64,000 nucleotides of DNA, taken from NCBI GenBank assembly GCA_946807835.1, contig OX327683.1, forward strand, positions 8,065,001 to 8,129,000, written 5' to 3'. The first letter of the stretch is position 1, and each line of letters begins with the position of its first letter. This DNA comes from Ailanthus altissimus. Its lineage: Eukaryota > Streptophyta > Magnoliopsida > Sapindales > Simaroubaceae. Below are positions 21,630 to 33,852 of the stretch, piece after piece. The notes below the pieces were generated by a model. It saw only the letters and a list, made by a program, of their open reading frames with translations. It did no database searches and was not told the DNA's origin. The position numbers were made by a program, and so were the translations under genes.

Positions 21630-22020
21630 AAATTTCTAGAAAGTGATTTGATTAGTTGTCTTTGAATAAAGGGAATTTTCCACTTTCCATTTCACCACCA
21701 CCACAATGTCAGCCACTTCAGAATTTCAATTCAATTAGCACTGCACTGCACTGCACTTTGAACAATATTTGTACAATTGTGCGGCGTATATGTTTACCCC
21801 ACCAACTGTATATCATGCCAAAAGTTGAAAGATATGCTTTATATTGCCAACAATCGAACCACTTTTAATTTTTGAAAATTATAGGAAATAATTAAACTCG
21901 GAAATCCTCAGCAAATAGAAGAACAGCACCCACATACTTGAGTGTTATCTCTTTTAACAATATTGAACCAGATATGATATTGAGATTGCATAGCAATAAT
22001 CAGAGCAGCTCTTCGTCTAG
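21630..22020 (+). repeat. Diverged direct duplication, copy 1 (first part)
   Basis: This block aligns with 25065-25325 and then 26580-26670: shared landmarks are the GTGATTTGA start, CCACTTTC...CACAAT, GCCACT.CAGAATTT, AGCACT.CACT, AAAACTTGA-like, CCACTT.TA.TTT and AATAGAAGAA, then TCTCTTTTAA.AATATTGAAC. No protein is recognisable. In this copy the block is continuous to 22020. Confidence 0.7.
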
Positions 22021-22440
22021 ATAACTAAAATTGTTGTCTATAAGTCTTTTTTTTTTATGAAGATTATATTTTTTATGGGAAACTAAGCTCAAAAAAATTA
22101 TCTTTGCATATTGTAAAAATATATTCTAATAGTTCAACTCAAATTATCTTTAGCAAATAGTCTTAAAAATGTCCTAATTTTGTTGTAAAGTAGTCCCACA
22201 AAATTATATATGTATATGTTTAATATATTTTTATTATAAACTCAAATATCAATAAATAAGTTGTTTTATTAAATCTTATTATTTTTTTAAACAGACTACT
22301 TTTGTTTTTGAAAAGACTAAACAGACTACTTTAGTTGCGATTTTGTTTTCAAAATTATATATTAAAATTTCCATCAAATATGCCATAAATTAATAACATA
22401 CCTTCTAAAATCCTATAAATAAGAGCTTTTTAAAAAACAT
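22021..22440. other. AT-rich stretch inside the duplication, probable insertion
   Basis: Non-coding AT-rich sequence that separates the two parts of duplication copy 1 and leads into the hAT fragment. No termini are recognisable. Confidence 0.35.
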
Positions 22441-22688
22441 TCTACTAAATCTTATTTATTAAACTATTTAAGATGAATAATGTCACAAGAAAGATTCAAT
22501 GAATTAGCTTTATTATTTATTGAAAAGGATGTATTAGGGAAATTAACAATTAAAAATTTAGTTAGCAAATTTACATCTCAAAAAGTTAAAAAGAATAAAT
22601 TTAAAAAAAATAATTGTTATGATAAATTGATATTTTCTATTAAAAAGGCATATTTAAATTTTGTTTTGACAGGTCCTAATTTCTATTG

Positions 22689-22690
<2 letters not shown>
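22441..22690 (+). pseudogene. hAT-family transposase C-terminal fragment
   Basis: The frame reads IMSQERFNELALLFIEKDVLG then LVSKFTSQKVKK, the closing segment of hAT-type transposases and related TTF/MYM-type zinc-finger proteins (family MSQERLNGLALLSIE), which follows the hAT dimerisation region. Only about 60 residues remain; the open frame runs on to 22689 through unrelated bases. Confidence 0.7.

Positions 22691-22717
<27 letters not shown>
22688..22717. repeat. (TA)n microsatellite
   Basis: About 30 bases of alternating TA directly after the hAT fragment. Confidence 0.9.
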
Positions 22718-22719
<2 letters not shown>

Positions 22720-22935
22720 TCTTATGATCGGAACTACTCACTAAAGATGTTGATGCTATACTATCAAAGGCAAAAGAGTGCCAAAATATTACTTCTCCGA
22801 ACTTTTGCTTTAAATAGAGAAATTGTCAATTATCCTATGAAATTTGTAGTCATTACTTTTCACAACTTTGTATTCAAATAGATAGATTATCAATTATCTA
22901 AGGCAAAAAGAGTGCCAAAATATTTCTTTGCCATC
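22718..22935 (+). repeat. Diverged direct duplication, copy 1 (second part) with internal duplication
   Basis: ACTATCAAAGGCAAAAGAGTG at 22758-22778 matches ACTATCAAATGCAAAAAGAGTG at 26699-26720 in copy 2. Within this copy the phrase AAGGCAAAA(A)GAGTGCCAAAATATT occurs twice (22764 and 22900), a local direct repeat about 136 bp apart. Confidence 0.6.
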
Positions 22936-23850
22936 TTGGCCTGTCTCTCTGAAAAAGTTATTGCTTTTGCAAAATGTTTGATGCATGGGCCAACTTGCCA
23001 CGAAATGTATGCTAAATCATCTAGTGGTCGTGTTATGGGCATCAAAGACGCCCTATAAAAACCTCGAAGGATGCACTAAGCGCGATTAAGTATATGTAGA
23101 TCAATTAAAAGTTATGTTGATGAACTTACTACGATTGACATTCCTCTGCACAATAAAGATTTGGTAATTTATGTATTGAACAGGCTTGGATCTGACGACA
23201 ATCTCTGCTGCTGTGCGAGTTCAAGAAACCCCAAAATTCTTTGAAGAATTACATGAAAAGTTATCTGATTATGAATCTTTTCTCAAACGCGAGGCACAAA
23301 AGTCTAAAAGTTCAACCAACCCTTCAAATATTGCTAACCGATTGTCACAAAAAGAATGGCAAACAAGCAAAGGAGACCTAATGTAATAGTTTTGGGAACA
23401 TTCGATATATACAAACAAGGCCAACACTCCAAGTTCCAACAACAATAAGAAGACTAACACCTACAAGGTTTTTGTAAATCGTGCCATCAACAAGGTCACA
23501 CTACCAACCGTTGTTTTTTCTTTTAGGATAATCATAGTTCCACCATCTCAACCTTACAATCAAAATTTCGGTGCTTCTTCAGGCACTCCTTTACATTGTC
23601 GCGAGCTCATTTTGCTGCTCAACCAAGTGTTTCATTTACTTTCTGGTTAGTTAATTCTAGAGAATCCCACCGTGTCACTTCAGATCTGAGTAACCTCTCC
23701 TTACACTCCAAATATGATGGTTCAGATGATATATATATTGGAGATGGTACTGGGCTCTAAGTTACTCACACTGGTTAAGCTAATTTACCATCCCCTTCTC
23801 AATATTATTTTTATTTTCAGATGTACTTTGTGTTTGTAGCATGAAAAAAA
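22936..23850 (+). pseudogene. Ty1/copia gag and protease pseudogene
   Basis: Frames read SYVDELTTIDIPLHNKDLVIYVLNRLGSD (parts, about 23108-23200), ISAAVRVQETPKFFEELHEKLSDYESFLKRE, a degraded zinc knuckle (CHQQGHTTNRCFF near 23480) and a protease active-site region (SRESHRVTSDLSNLSLHSKYDG near 23655-23715, then YIGDGTGL). In the family the active site is DSGASHHVTSD; here Asp is Asn and Gly is Arg, so the enzyme is dead. Pol downstream is missing. The AT-rich 23851-23866 separates it from the next frame. Confidence 0.82.
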
Positions 23851-23866
23851 AACCTTTGTATCAGTT

Positions 23867-24139
23867 TCAAAAGTTTGTAACTCTAATAATAGTTCCATTG
23901 AATTCATGCCCTCTCCTTTTGTGGTGAATATCTCCACACGGGGGCACCTTTAATTGAAGAATTGAATAAAGGCGTTGCTTACGAACAGCCGACTCGTGCA
24001 TCATCCGCTTCTTTGCCTCTTTTTGCCTTTGCCAGTATAAAAGTTCCATGTGAAAGGTGGCAAAGTCATCGACTACTTCCCGGGAAAAATAGCACGCCAC
24101 GCGCGTATATTCTTCTTTGGAAATTATATAATTAATCAC
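23867..24139 (-). CDS. Unidentified 90-residue open frame
   Basis: From ATG 24137-24139 the minus strand encodes a basic 90-residue peptide (YTRVACYFSREVVDDFATFH, QRQKEAKKRMMHESAVRKQR, LQLKVPPCGDIHHKRRGHEF). It has varied, protein-like composition and higher GC than the surrounding sequence, unlike most open frames here. I do not recognise a family, and see no partner exons, promoter or start-site context. It may be one exon or a captured gene fragment. Confidence 0.3.
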   Translation of the reverse strand: MINYIISKEEYTRVACYFSREVVDDFATFHMELLYWQRQKEAKKRMMHESAVRKQRLYSILQLKVPPCGDIHHKRRGHEFNGTIIRVTNF

Positions 24140-25064
24140 CTTTAAAAGGAAGTAATAGGGATGGTGAAATATAAGCCGGCGCTAGTTTTGTTTTTTTCTC
24201 TTTTTTTTTAATTATTAAAAAAATTAATAAAACTCAAGAGTCTTGTTCTCACCTACTCCTGCGGTGACTAGACTATAACCATAAATCTTTATTAGCACGT
24301 GATAAAAACATATAGATATGGTACAGGATCATAAATTTACTTTAATTTTCTAGATTTGTACTATTCTTATTTCTTTATCCGTCACACTTCCAATTTTATG
24401 ATGGTATGTGACAATTGAAAAAACAGACTCCTTTATCAAATTTGATAATAATGACATCTTTTTGCATAATAATTTTAATATTTGTGTATTTATATTTTAT
24501 TTTAATTAATATATTTTAATATTTACACGTAGTTTAAATTTAGTGCTTAGTTTAAATTTTGTAATATTGTATATTATGTCATTTAAATATAGATTTGAAG
24601 TAAGTGTTTGGTTAGTTTTAACTCTTCTTAAAGCTATTGATTTTATTTTAAATTATGTGTCTGTTATATAGTAAGATAAAATAAATCTATCTCAAATTTT
24701 ATTTTATTATAATAGTTAATTATTTGTGTCATAATTTTTTATAATTTACTTGTTGTAATCTTAATAGGACAAATTAACTATTAAAGTAAAGAATTAAAAA
24801 AAGGTAAAATTAGAGTGCTAAAAATATGTGCATATATATAAGATTGTGTTATTTATGTAGATCTTTATGTATAAAATTTTTTATGGTGCATCAATAAGAT
24901 TAAATTAGTACTAATAAAGATGAATAGTTGTAGTTGAAATTATATTAATTTTTATATCAATTTATTTTATTAATGAAAATTTTTATTTGTATTAAAAAAT
25001 AAAATAAAAACACAGAAACAATAGGTAAACGCATAGCAAATGTCTAGACTTTAGAATACTACTA
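24140..25064. other. AT-rich stretch without genes
   Basis: Over 900 bases of AT-rich, non-coding sequence; nothing recognisable. Confidence 0.5.
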
Positions 25065-25325
25065 ATTTGGGAGTGATTTGAAGTGGCTCTGTTTAAATAA
25101 ATGGAGTTTGCCACTTTCAACTCACAATAATATCTGCCACTGCAGAATTTTAAAAATCAACCCACTAGCACTACACTTTTAATAGTTGTATGGTGGAAAC
25201 ACGCATGATCAGCCAAAACTTGATGAAAGCGACATTGCCTGCAACCCAACCACTTCTAGTTTGTGAAAATAGGAGCCAATCATTAAACTTTGAAACCCAG
25301 ACCAAATAGAAGAAACTGGAACGAA
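25065..25325 (+). repeat. Diverged direct duplication, copy 2 (first part)
   Basis: Aligns with 21630-21940. It ends at AATAGAAGAAACTGG, where copy 1 continues but copy 2 is broken by about 1.25 kb. Confidence 0.7.
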
Positions 25326-25510
25326 CAACTGCTGATGTCACTGATATAGCTGCTGGTGCTGCTGATCTGTCTAAATTAGTTGCTATTGCTGCTGATATGT
25401 CAAATGAAGAGATTCATCATGCTAATATATCAAGTGATATGAGATGCACAACTGATGTGTCAAATGGAGTTGCTGAAGTAAATATCAGAGGTTGCAGAGT
25501 CCAAGTTCAG
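25326..25510 (+). repeat. Degenerate coding-like repeat (GCTGATGTGTCAAATG)n
   Basis: Imperfect copies of GCTGATRTGTCAAATGRAG recur four or five times. One frame stays open for about 65 codons to a stop near 25517 and reads repeated AADVSN-like phrases (TADVTDIAAGAADLSK, AIAADMSNEEI, TTDVSNGVAEV). The protein family is not recognised. Confidence 0.45.
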
Positions 25511-26579
25511 CTGTAGCAACTGGTATTAGACTTCAAACTAACTCTCAAACTCTTCCCGCTAAATTACTCTCAACAACCCTTAACAAATTCATCCACTTTC
25601 ATAGCCATTTGTGGTGTCGGTGATCTTTCCTGATAGCATTAGGATTATTTTAATATAAATTCTCAATTTATTTATCTTGTAATTAATTCAAAAATTGTTA
25701 ATAAAAGAATTTGTTACAGAGCATTTTCCAGTACTGTTATTTTCTTTAAAAAAAAAATTCTTTGCTTAGGAAATTAAGTATTTTTAGATTCTCTGTTTTC
25801 TCTCTAAAACGGCAGCCACACACTAATTTAGTACTTATTTAATTGGATTTTTCTATTAGCTAAAAGAGCTTTTTTTTAATGTCAAAATCTATTTTTAAAT
25901 TTTTTTATTGAAGTTTGGTTACAATTGAAAAATAGTTTTGGAAATTAAAAAGGTATTTTGGCTCTATTTGCAAAAAAAAAAAATCAAAATTTTAGATTTT
26001 TTAGAAGTAGAGCTTTCTAAGTATTTTTAAATAATATTTGTATAATATCACATATATTCTAATAATATTATCTTAATTTTATAGTATAACCTTAATAAAA
26101 TAAACCTTATTCAATTATTATATTTTTAATACTTTTTTTAAAACCATCATATTTCTATATCTTTGCGGTTATCATATTTCTACAAAACTCTCTATAAATT
26201 TTTTTTTTTGTCATTATTAAGTACTATTTTATTCTCAATTTTTCTTCCAAACACATTACTTTTATTTTATTCATCAATTATTATGTATCAATTTTATTAA
26301 ATCCTTATGCTTTAAAAGATTGGATTTGATAAAATACATGCTAAATTTAGTTATATTTTAATTTGTCTAAAATTTAAATAAATACATTTGTGTGATATTT
26401 ATTAAGTGTTCTTTTGGTAATTTAATAATAAATAAGCACTTTTAACTATATATAATTAAATGATCTAGTACTTTAAAATAGTTTTTTTTTAATTAACAAC
26501 CATATAATTAATTTTTTTTTAAAAAACCTTTTATTTTTAAAAATTCTATTTAAAAAACTTAACTAAACGAGCCATTAAT
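25511..26579. other. AT-rich stretch without genes
   Basis: Non-coding sequence that, with the repeat before it, interrupts duplication copy 2. Homopolymer-rich; nothing recognisable. Confidence 0.45.
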
Positions 26580-26735
26580 TTATCTCTTTTAATAATATTG
26601 AACACATTATACAATATTGAGATTTCATACAATAATTTTTATCTATTTTTTCTTTTTAATCTGCTCTGAATTAATCATAAAGATTTTGCAGCTATATAAA
26701 CTATCAAATGCAAAAAGAGTGACACATGTTACTGA
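26580..26735 (+). repeat. Diverged direct duplication, copy 2 (second part)
   Basis: TCTCTTTTAATAATATTGAAC and ATTGAGATTTCATA match 21948-21990, and ACTATCAAATGCAAAAAGAGTG matches 22758-22778. Confidence 0.6.
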
Positions 26736-26784
26736 GCAGTAGTGTTTTTCGAGAGAAAAAATTGCAATAAATAGCCAGATCATC

Positions 26785-28560
26785 TTGAGGAGAAACCTTT
26801 ACAACCAAAGATTCAATAGACTCTGGAACATAATTATTCTAAATAACATCGCTATCTAAGCGTAATGCAAGCTTTACAAGATTATGAGCATCTTTATTTG
26901 CCTCTCTAGTAACATAAAGAAAATTAAAGGAATCAACGCAATCCAATATAGAGCAAATATTCTGGAAAATAATGCCTAATTCCAAACTTGTCATAAGATT
27001 AGCTAATAATGCATCAATGATAGAAGCAGCACCTGACTCGATTTCTAATGATGGAAAACCCAACTTATTACACTGCGTAAATACCTCTCAAAATAGCAGT
27101 TGCTTCAGCCACAACACACTCCCCCCGCGCCGTGCGCAAAACAATCCCTTCATAGTGCTGCACAACAAAACCTAGTCCACTAATCTTTCAATTGTGGTCA
27201 AGGGCAACATTCGTATTTTTTTTAGTTGCAGTAGGTTTATAAGGCTTCCACAAAATTGTTTGATAGAGTCTAGGTGTAACTAAATGCATTCTCACAGCCT
27301 AAAGATCCTCCAATAAATTTCCAACCCATGACATCACCGAATCCATCCCCCCATCCGATTATGAATAAACGACTTCCTCAAGCAAAAGTCTCCATAAGAT
27401 AATATACTTAACAATTCCACCTTGCTATCATTTAAACTACACATGAATGGAATAATAAACTTCTGAAAGGAAGTTTTGTTGGAACAATGTATTACCTCCA
27501 TGAAATCATAAGATTTTCTCACCTGTGAGAGTGAACAATATAGCCATAGTGCATGGATTGTGCCCTCACCAATACTACCACACCTAGGACATATATTCTC
27601 AATTAAATCATGGTGAGATCTTAAATGGTTGAAGTTAGGAGCTAATCATGAGATGCCTGCTGAGAAAAAACTTAACCTTGGGCCAAATTTGAAGTTTCCA
27701 AAGGCGCTGCCACCACAGTTTCATAGTAGACCTTTCAAAATAGCTAGCTACACCCTAGAGCTGGAAAACAAGCTAATAGCCACTCTTAACAGTGCATTAT
27801 CGAATTTATCTTCATGTCACATAAACTTGTCTAGTTGGTTCAACTCATATCGAGGAAGAGTGAGACTAAGGATAGGTTGCACTTCTTCTTCTAAATGAGA
27901 CTATTGGATCAATGCCCGATTCCATTCTCCTGAAGCTGAAATGAGGTCAGAGATCATGGAGTTGTCAGTCAACTTGTAAGGAAACAGTGGCTTGAAAGAT
28001 GCAGGTCAAGGGAGCCACCGATCCTGATAAATGGAAACTGAGTCTCTACTCTCGATCTGCCACCTTCACCCTTGATATATTATTTCTTGACCCCGCATAA
28101 TGTTTTTCCATATTAAAGAGGCAGCTAACTTTATTTTTACCTACAAAAAAAGATGAGTTAGCAAAATAAAACCCTTGAGGACCCAAGCCATGAGGGAGTC
28201 CGAATGAGTCAAAATATGCCATCCTTCTTTTGCCAGCATTGCTCGATTGAAAAGAAAGAAATTTTAAAATCTCAGACCACCGTCCTTGTTCTGACATATG
28301 GTTTCCCAGGAGCACCAGTGAATCTTTCGTTACTCATTACTTCCCCCCCACTAAAACCTGGCGAATGCTCTGTATATATCATGTATTAAGGATGTTGGGA
28401 TGTGAAAAAGATTCAAAGTATAAGAGTTGCCTGAATAATAGCCTTCACCAGAATCTCACGACCTGCTCCCGAGAATAAGAAGCTTTCCAACCCTAAAGCG
28501 TTATTGAGCAGTTCTTATGTCCCACAACTTTTATTTCCAAATTTATCAGTTTATAAAAGT
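26785..28560 (-). pseudogene. LINE (L1-type) 3' half: RT thumb, zinc-binding region, RNase H
   Basis: Reading leftwards from 28560: the post-RT region (RYFWWG-like remnant, FFQSSNAGKRRMAYFDSF and FYFANSSFF at about 28250-28130), the RT-associated zinc-binding region (ICPRCGSIGEGTIHALW at about 27590-27540, followed by open frame 27522-27334), and an RNase H domain ending the protein (LEIESGAASIIDALL, FLYVTREANKDAHNLVKLAL, 27063-26839). That order is the C-terminal half of plant L1 ORF2. The RNase H part is open for 74 codons, so decay is moderate. Confidence 0.82.
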
Positions 28561-29780
28561 TCTCTCCATTTGACAATAGTTTTTAGAACATCAACCTCAC
28601 TTGCCTCTCGGCTTATCACTTACAATCACTCGAATTTAAGTAAAAATAAAAAATAAGATTTGATATTTCATAGGTAAAATTTGTTATTCTCATTTAAATT
28701 TTTTTATTTAAAAAAACATCAAACTTGCTTATCCAGTACCATCCCATAAAAAACTATGAAGTTGAAGGTGCAACGAAAGATCATCCGAGTTCAAGAGAAC
28801 CTTGGGAACTTTGACGTTGTTGAAGTTCATGTTCCTTACGGTTAGGTTCAGCTAGGGTTTACGGACAAAAATATTATGATGGCTGAGAATTTATTTTACC
28901 GTTTATTGGTTTTCATTGATAAGACAATTAACACTAAGATTAAGACACGTGACAGAAAGAATAGTCAAAGCAAATATCCAATTCAACGACATATCGGGAC
29001 CAAGATTATAGCAGATCATAAAACCAAATAAATAAATAAATCTCTTGTAAACATGGTATCTAATCATATATTTTCTTCTTTGTTTTACTACTTCTGGTAT
29101 ATAAGCAAGGCAAAGATGATTTGTTATGACAAAAAATTAAATATTGGTTTTCTTCAAAACATTAATTGAAACATAAAAGAATTTTATTTTCTAACTGATT
29201 AGTTTATATATTTTATTAATTAAACCCAAAACGACATGCATTAACCATATATATTATGAATTAATAACAAATTTAATATAAACTTGAAGGGCGAATCCAC
29301 CTTATAAAGCAAGGCCACAGAATCATTAACTAGGTTTACACTTCGCCAATATATATTATATTAATTTAATTAAAAATATATGCGTCAATATTAATACGCA
29401 TTGTTGAGAAATTGATCTAGAGTTGGAAATACAACCAAGAAAAAGTGAAATAGTAATACTTAAGTTACATTATTTTAAGTAACATTATTTTTTCTACACA
29501 ATTAAGGAGTAGAAATATTTTACCTTACTGTCACATCATCAAATTTAATTTGATTAATTTATTATTCATTAGTGTTCTCTCTTCTTTAAGGTTAATTCAT
29601 ACCATGTCAATTAGTCTATATATCCAAGTATTGGTGGCAATATTATTTTTGTTCGGTAAGAAATCATATATATGAAGAAACTTTACAATTTTGGGAGTTG
29701 TTTATTAATGAGGTCAATCAAAGAATCATGTGTGTCATTTATGGAGCCTAATCTCGTCAAACTTTACGTAACTATTTTGC
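28561..29780. other. Intergenic sequence upstream of the GDSL gene
   Basis: Mostly AT-rich and non-coding. A short coding-like stretch (NIMMAENLFYRLLVFIDKT) at about 28870-28925 is unassigned. The last 400 bases presumably hold the gene's promoter; only the TATA box is singled out. Confidence 0.4.
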
Positions 29781-29787
29781 TATAAAG
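29781..29787 (+). promoter_or_regulatory. TATA box of the GDSL gene
   Basis: TATAAAG lies 70 bases upstream of the start codon in AT-rich sequence. The stretch between contains no other ATG and is CT-rich close to the start (TCTCTTCTTCTCTTC), typical of plant 5' leaders. Transcription would begin roughly at 29810-29820. Confidence 0.65.
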
Positions 29788-29856
29788 TCACATTGTCTTT
29801 ATCCAAAGCACCAATATTTCCATCTCTTTCAAAGAACAAGTCTCTTCTTCTCTTCA

Positions 29857-32800
29857 ATGGAGAAGCAAACGCACTTCCTTTTCTTACTCATTCTCTTCTC
29901 TTTCGGTGCAGAGATGGTTGTTACTGTGAATGGTATTGGATCGCATGGACACCATCATCATCATAATCATCATCAACAACACATTCACAATGGCTCTGTA
30001 AGGCTTTTTGTTTTCGGAGATTCGTATGCTGATACTGGGAATTCAGTAAAATCTTCAAGTTCATGGAAAAAACCTTATGGGATCACTTTTCCTGGAAAAC
30101 CCGCTGGCCGGTTCTCAGATGGACGTGTTTTGACGGATTACGTTGGTATGCTATTTCTATCTCACTCAAATCTTTAATTACTCACTCATCTTCCACACAA
30201 AAAAAAAAAAACTAGTTTGCCTTTCAAAAACTTTATAAGGTTTTATCTTTTATTTTTATTTTTATTTTTATTTTTTAAAAAACTTCGATTATTTGAGGAT
30301 GTTAATTTATTGAAATGCAAATATGTAAATGACAGTTCAAATTTTCATTTTTGAAGCCATTTCAAACTAATCTGGCTTCTAATTTTAGGTTAAGTAATTG
30401 GTTGATAACTTCTGGGTTTTTGAGTATTCGAATTATTACAAATAAAGAGCTTAAGCTTTCTATTTCTATCAAATAGGTCCCATTATTGGCATACTGTACT
30501 GAAATGAGCAATTTCGCCTCATTGTGTTGAAGTAACTTTAAAAGGTTTTTCAGTCATTTCATATAGGTTAGATATTTATGTGTTAAAGTGAAAGCAATCA
30601 AACGAGTAAAATATCTCAAATAATATAATGTAAAAATAAGTAATTAAGAATCTAGTGAGAAAAAAGTAAAAGAAATAACATATAAAATTTATATGGTTCG
30701 AAAACTTGTTTATGTTCATGGTGAATTAAGACCACACTCTCTTATTATTGAATTTCAAGGTACTCACAAAGTATGTTTTTTAATAAAATATTCACAAAAA
30801 AATGCTCTCTCTTGTAAACAAAGGGTTTCTCTCATTAAAAATCATAAAGAATGTTATAATCACAAAGATATTATTAAGACTTATATTTGATCACTAAAAT
30901 ATCACAAAGATGTCACTAAAACTTGTGTTTGATTACTAAGATATTATAAAAATGTGTTTAGAAACCAATAGAGAACCTTATATAAGTTTTAGGATGACCT
31001 AAATTTACTTTAAACGTGTGAGAGTCGTTTTAAGGAATCTAGAAATAAGTGGGAGTCGAAACTAAATTGAGAAACACATTCCGCTCTGGGCGCTGTGGCG
31101 CCTAACCCCTGACGCTAAGAAGCTAGGACATCCCGCCTAGGTGTCGCGGCTGTGGGCACTTGGCGCCGCGGTGCTCAGGTTCTGACTTGGACGCTGCGGC
31201 GGCCACAACCTCGCGTTGCAGTGCCTATTCCTAAGCACCGTCACTTGTGTTTTTGCCTCTTTTCACGTCTGTCTTTGATCCTCGTGCACCAAACGCACTT
31301 GATTTACTCTCTAAATCATATTCCAATAATTTGTAATCAACTTTATCACATTATATAATATAAATAGATAAATTATTCTAACCCCTTAAAAAAAATTCTC
31401 AAATTCGAATTTTCATATTGCACTTCATAGTAACTCCGAGTTAGAGTAATTCAAAGTTGAGTTACTAAAAACTCTGTGAACTGATATCAAGTTTTGTTTT
31501 GTAGATGACATGTAAATTCAAGTGATTGAATATTAATGAAGGCAGATAATGAATCATTTTGGCAAATTGATTTCTTAAGAACAAAAATTTTCCAAGGCAA
31601 CGAATAGCGATACATGAGAGTTAGGCTAGTTGTAAAGAAACTGACAATAATTGATTTGGGTGAGAGTCTCGAGCTTACCATGCTTTATGCATATTTTGTA
31701 ACAATGAATCTCTTATGGATATATTAGATATTTACTCTTTTTACTTTATTATTTAATAATCTCATAAGTCATTCTTTGTATGTACCAAGTATACAAAAAC
31801 AGAATTAATTGATAATGTGAATTTGTGCTAGTAATTCTTTGTTTTTTTGTGAAGAAAAAAGTTTTGAATCGGAGGGTTGGTAAATTAATTTAAACTTTGC
31901 CATCTTTTAATTTGATAATGTGAAATTTGCTACTTATGTTGTATGTAAATCCCATATGCAGCTTCATTCTTGGGAATTAAATCACCAGTACCTTTCAAAT
32001 GGAGAAAATTTTCAAACAAGTCTCGACTAAAACATGGAATGAACTTTGCATATGGAGGAACTGGTGTCTTCTACACATCGATTAATGAACCAAACATGAC
32101 TACCCAGATTGATTTTTTTCAACAGCTCCTAGGAGATAATTTGTATACAAAAGATGACCTCGATTCTTCAGTTGCGCTGGTATCACTCGCTGGCAATGAC
32201 TATGCTACTTATCTCTTTACAAATGGCAGCATTAAGGTGAGTTATCATGCCACCAATGATTCTAATATAATGATAAGCCTCTAATAAATAAAGAAGCTTT
32301 AATTCTGCGGTGCAATTTATCTTGAGAAACTTTTAAGAGATACTGATAAAGGAAACACAACGGTTAACACTTTTGTGTATGGGTGGGCGTGTTCGGATTC
32401 GGGTCGTCTTTGGGATGACCTGTCTCTATTCGAGTTCTAATTGGGATGGAGGGATTGTTTTGATTGGGATAATTTTGAGTTGGGACAGGTCAGATGGAAA
32501 ATTAATTGAGATTTATTTTATATGTTGGGCTGGGTTTTTCTCTCAATTGGGCTGGTTTGGAAGTGAGAATAAGTTTTTTGGTAGGTTTTTTGAATTTTTT
32601 TTTATGTTTGTATTTTGAGCTTTGGATTTTAATTAGATTTTTCTTTTTTAATATAAAGTTGAGTTTTAATTGGAATTAACATTTTTTTTGAGAATTTTTC
32701 AGAAATATCCCTTATTTTTAAGCTATTTTTGTTTTTTTGCCACAAATAAATTGACTAATCTTTTGTAGTCAAAAAATGAACAATTGGATAATTATACCTT

Positions 32801-33817
32801 AACTTATATTTTATCTCTTATCAAAGGTTGAAATTCTCTCTCTAAAAGACACTCTAAATTAGATTGTAAAAATTTTTAAATTATAAGTAAAACAAGTAAA
32901 AGATTAGTAGATTGTATTGTGGTGAAGTGGAGAGAAATAAAGTAAATGATAGTAAAAATCTAAAAACTTGAAAATTTTTAAAATATTTTAGATGGAAGAA
33001 ATATTTTGTAGACCACTTCTCGAGCGCGAGATTGACCGCACAAGACAATTAGTGCAGGAAAAAATACCCCTTTAATTTTGGTAGGATGCTTCATTAATAA
33101 GCTTCCTACTCATGTACTAGCATATCAGTCTCCATTTCAAAAAAAATTCCATAAAACACCTAATTATTTATTTTTGAAACCTTTTGATTGTACATGCACT
33201 ATCTTCTTCTTAGACCATATCACTCTCATAAACTAAACTTTCATATAGAACCATATCATCTTTGGTTTTGGCGGTGGGGAAGGGGGGTGAGTGGAGGATG
33301 TTGAGGGGTTGATTTGTGGGGGTAGTTTCGAGTGGGGTTTAGTTTTGATGGAAAATGAAAATGATAAATAAGGGAGAAATAAGTTTTTTAAATATATATT
33401 TTTTTAAAGTCAAATAAGATGATAAAAGACTGTTTTGCCCATAAAAAGTAAATATTTAACAAAACCTTCATAACGGTGGAGACTAAACTAATATTTTTTC
33501 ATATTTTAATTCTATTTTCTTTTCGCAATCTATCTCTATCATAGATTCGTCGGTTATTTCTTTTAGCGAATACTCATTTTTTTGTGAATTCTAGATGTCT
33601 CCTAGAATAACATTTAACATTACTTCCGTGTTGCATTAATTTGAGAGATTTTTTTATAGTCTTTCTAATGAAAATTCTCCTATGCCACCGTACTTCTTTT
33701 ATAAAATACAAACTTATAAATGTTTGATACTAAGTCATTTTGATAACTAAGTAATGTTATATAGCTAAAACTACGTACATGTTTGCACCAAAGACTTACT
33801 AGGCTTTCTAAGTCACC

Positions 33818-33852
<35 letters not shown>

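Noticed and set aside
20440..28560. One single LINE spanning both minus-strand LINE fragments
   Set aside because: The fragment with RT start lies downstream (lower coordinate) of the one with RT end and RNase H; the order is wrong for one element.
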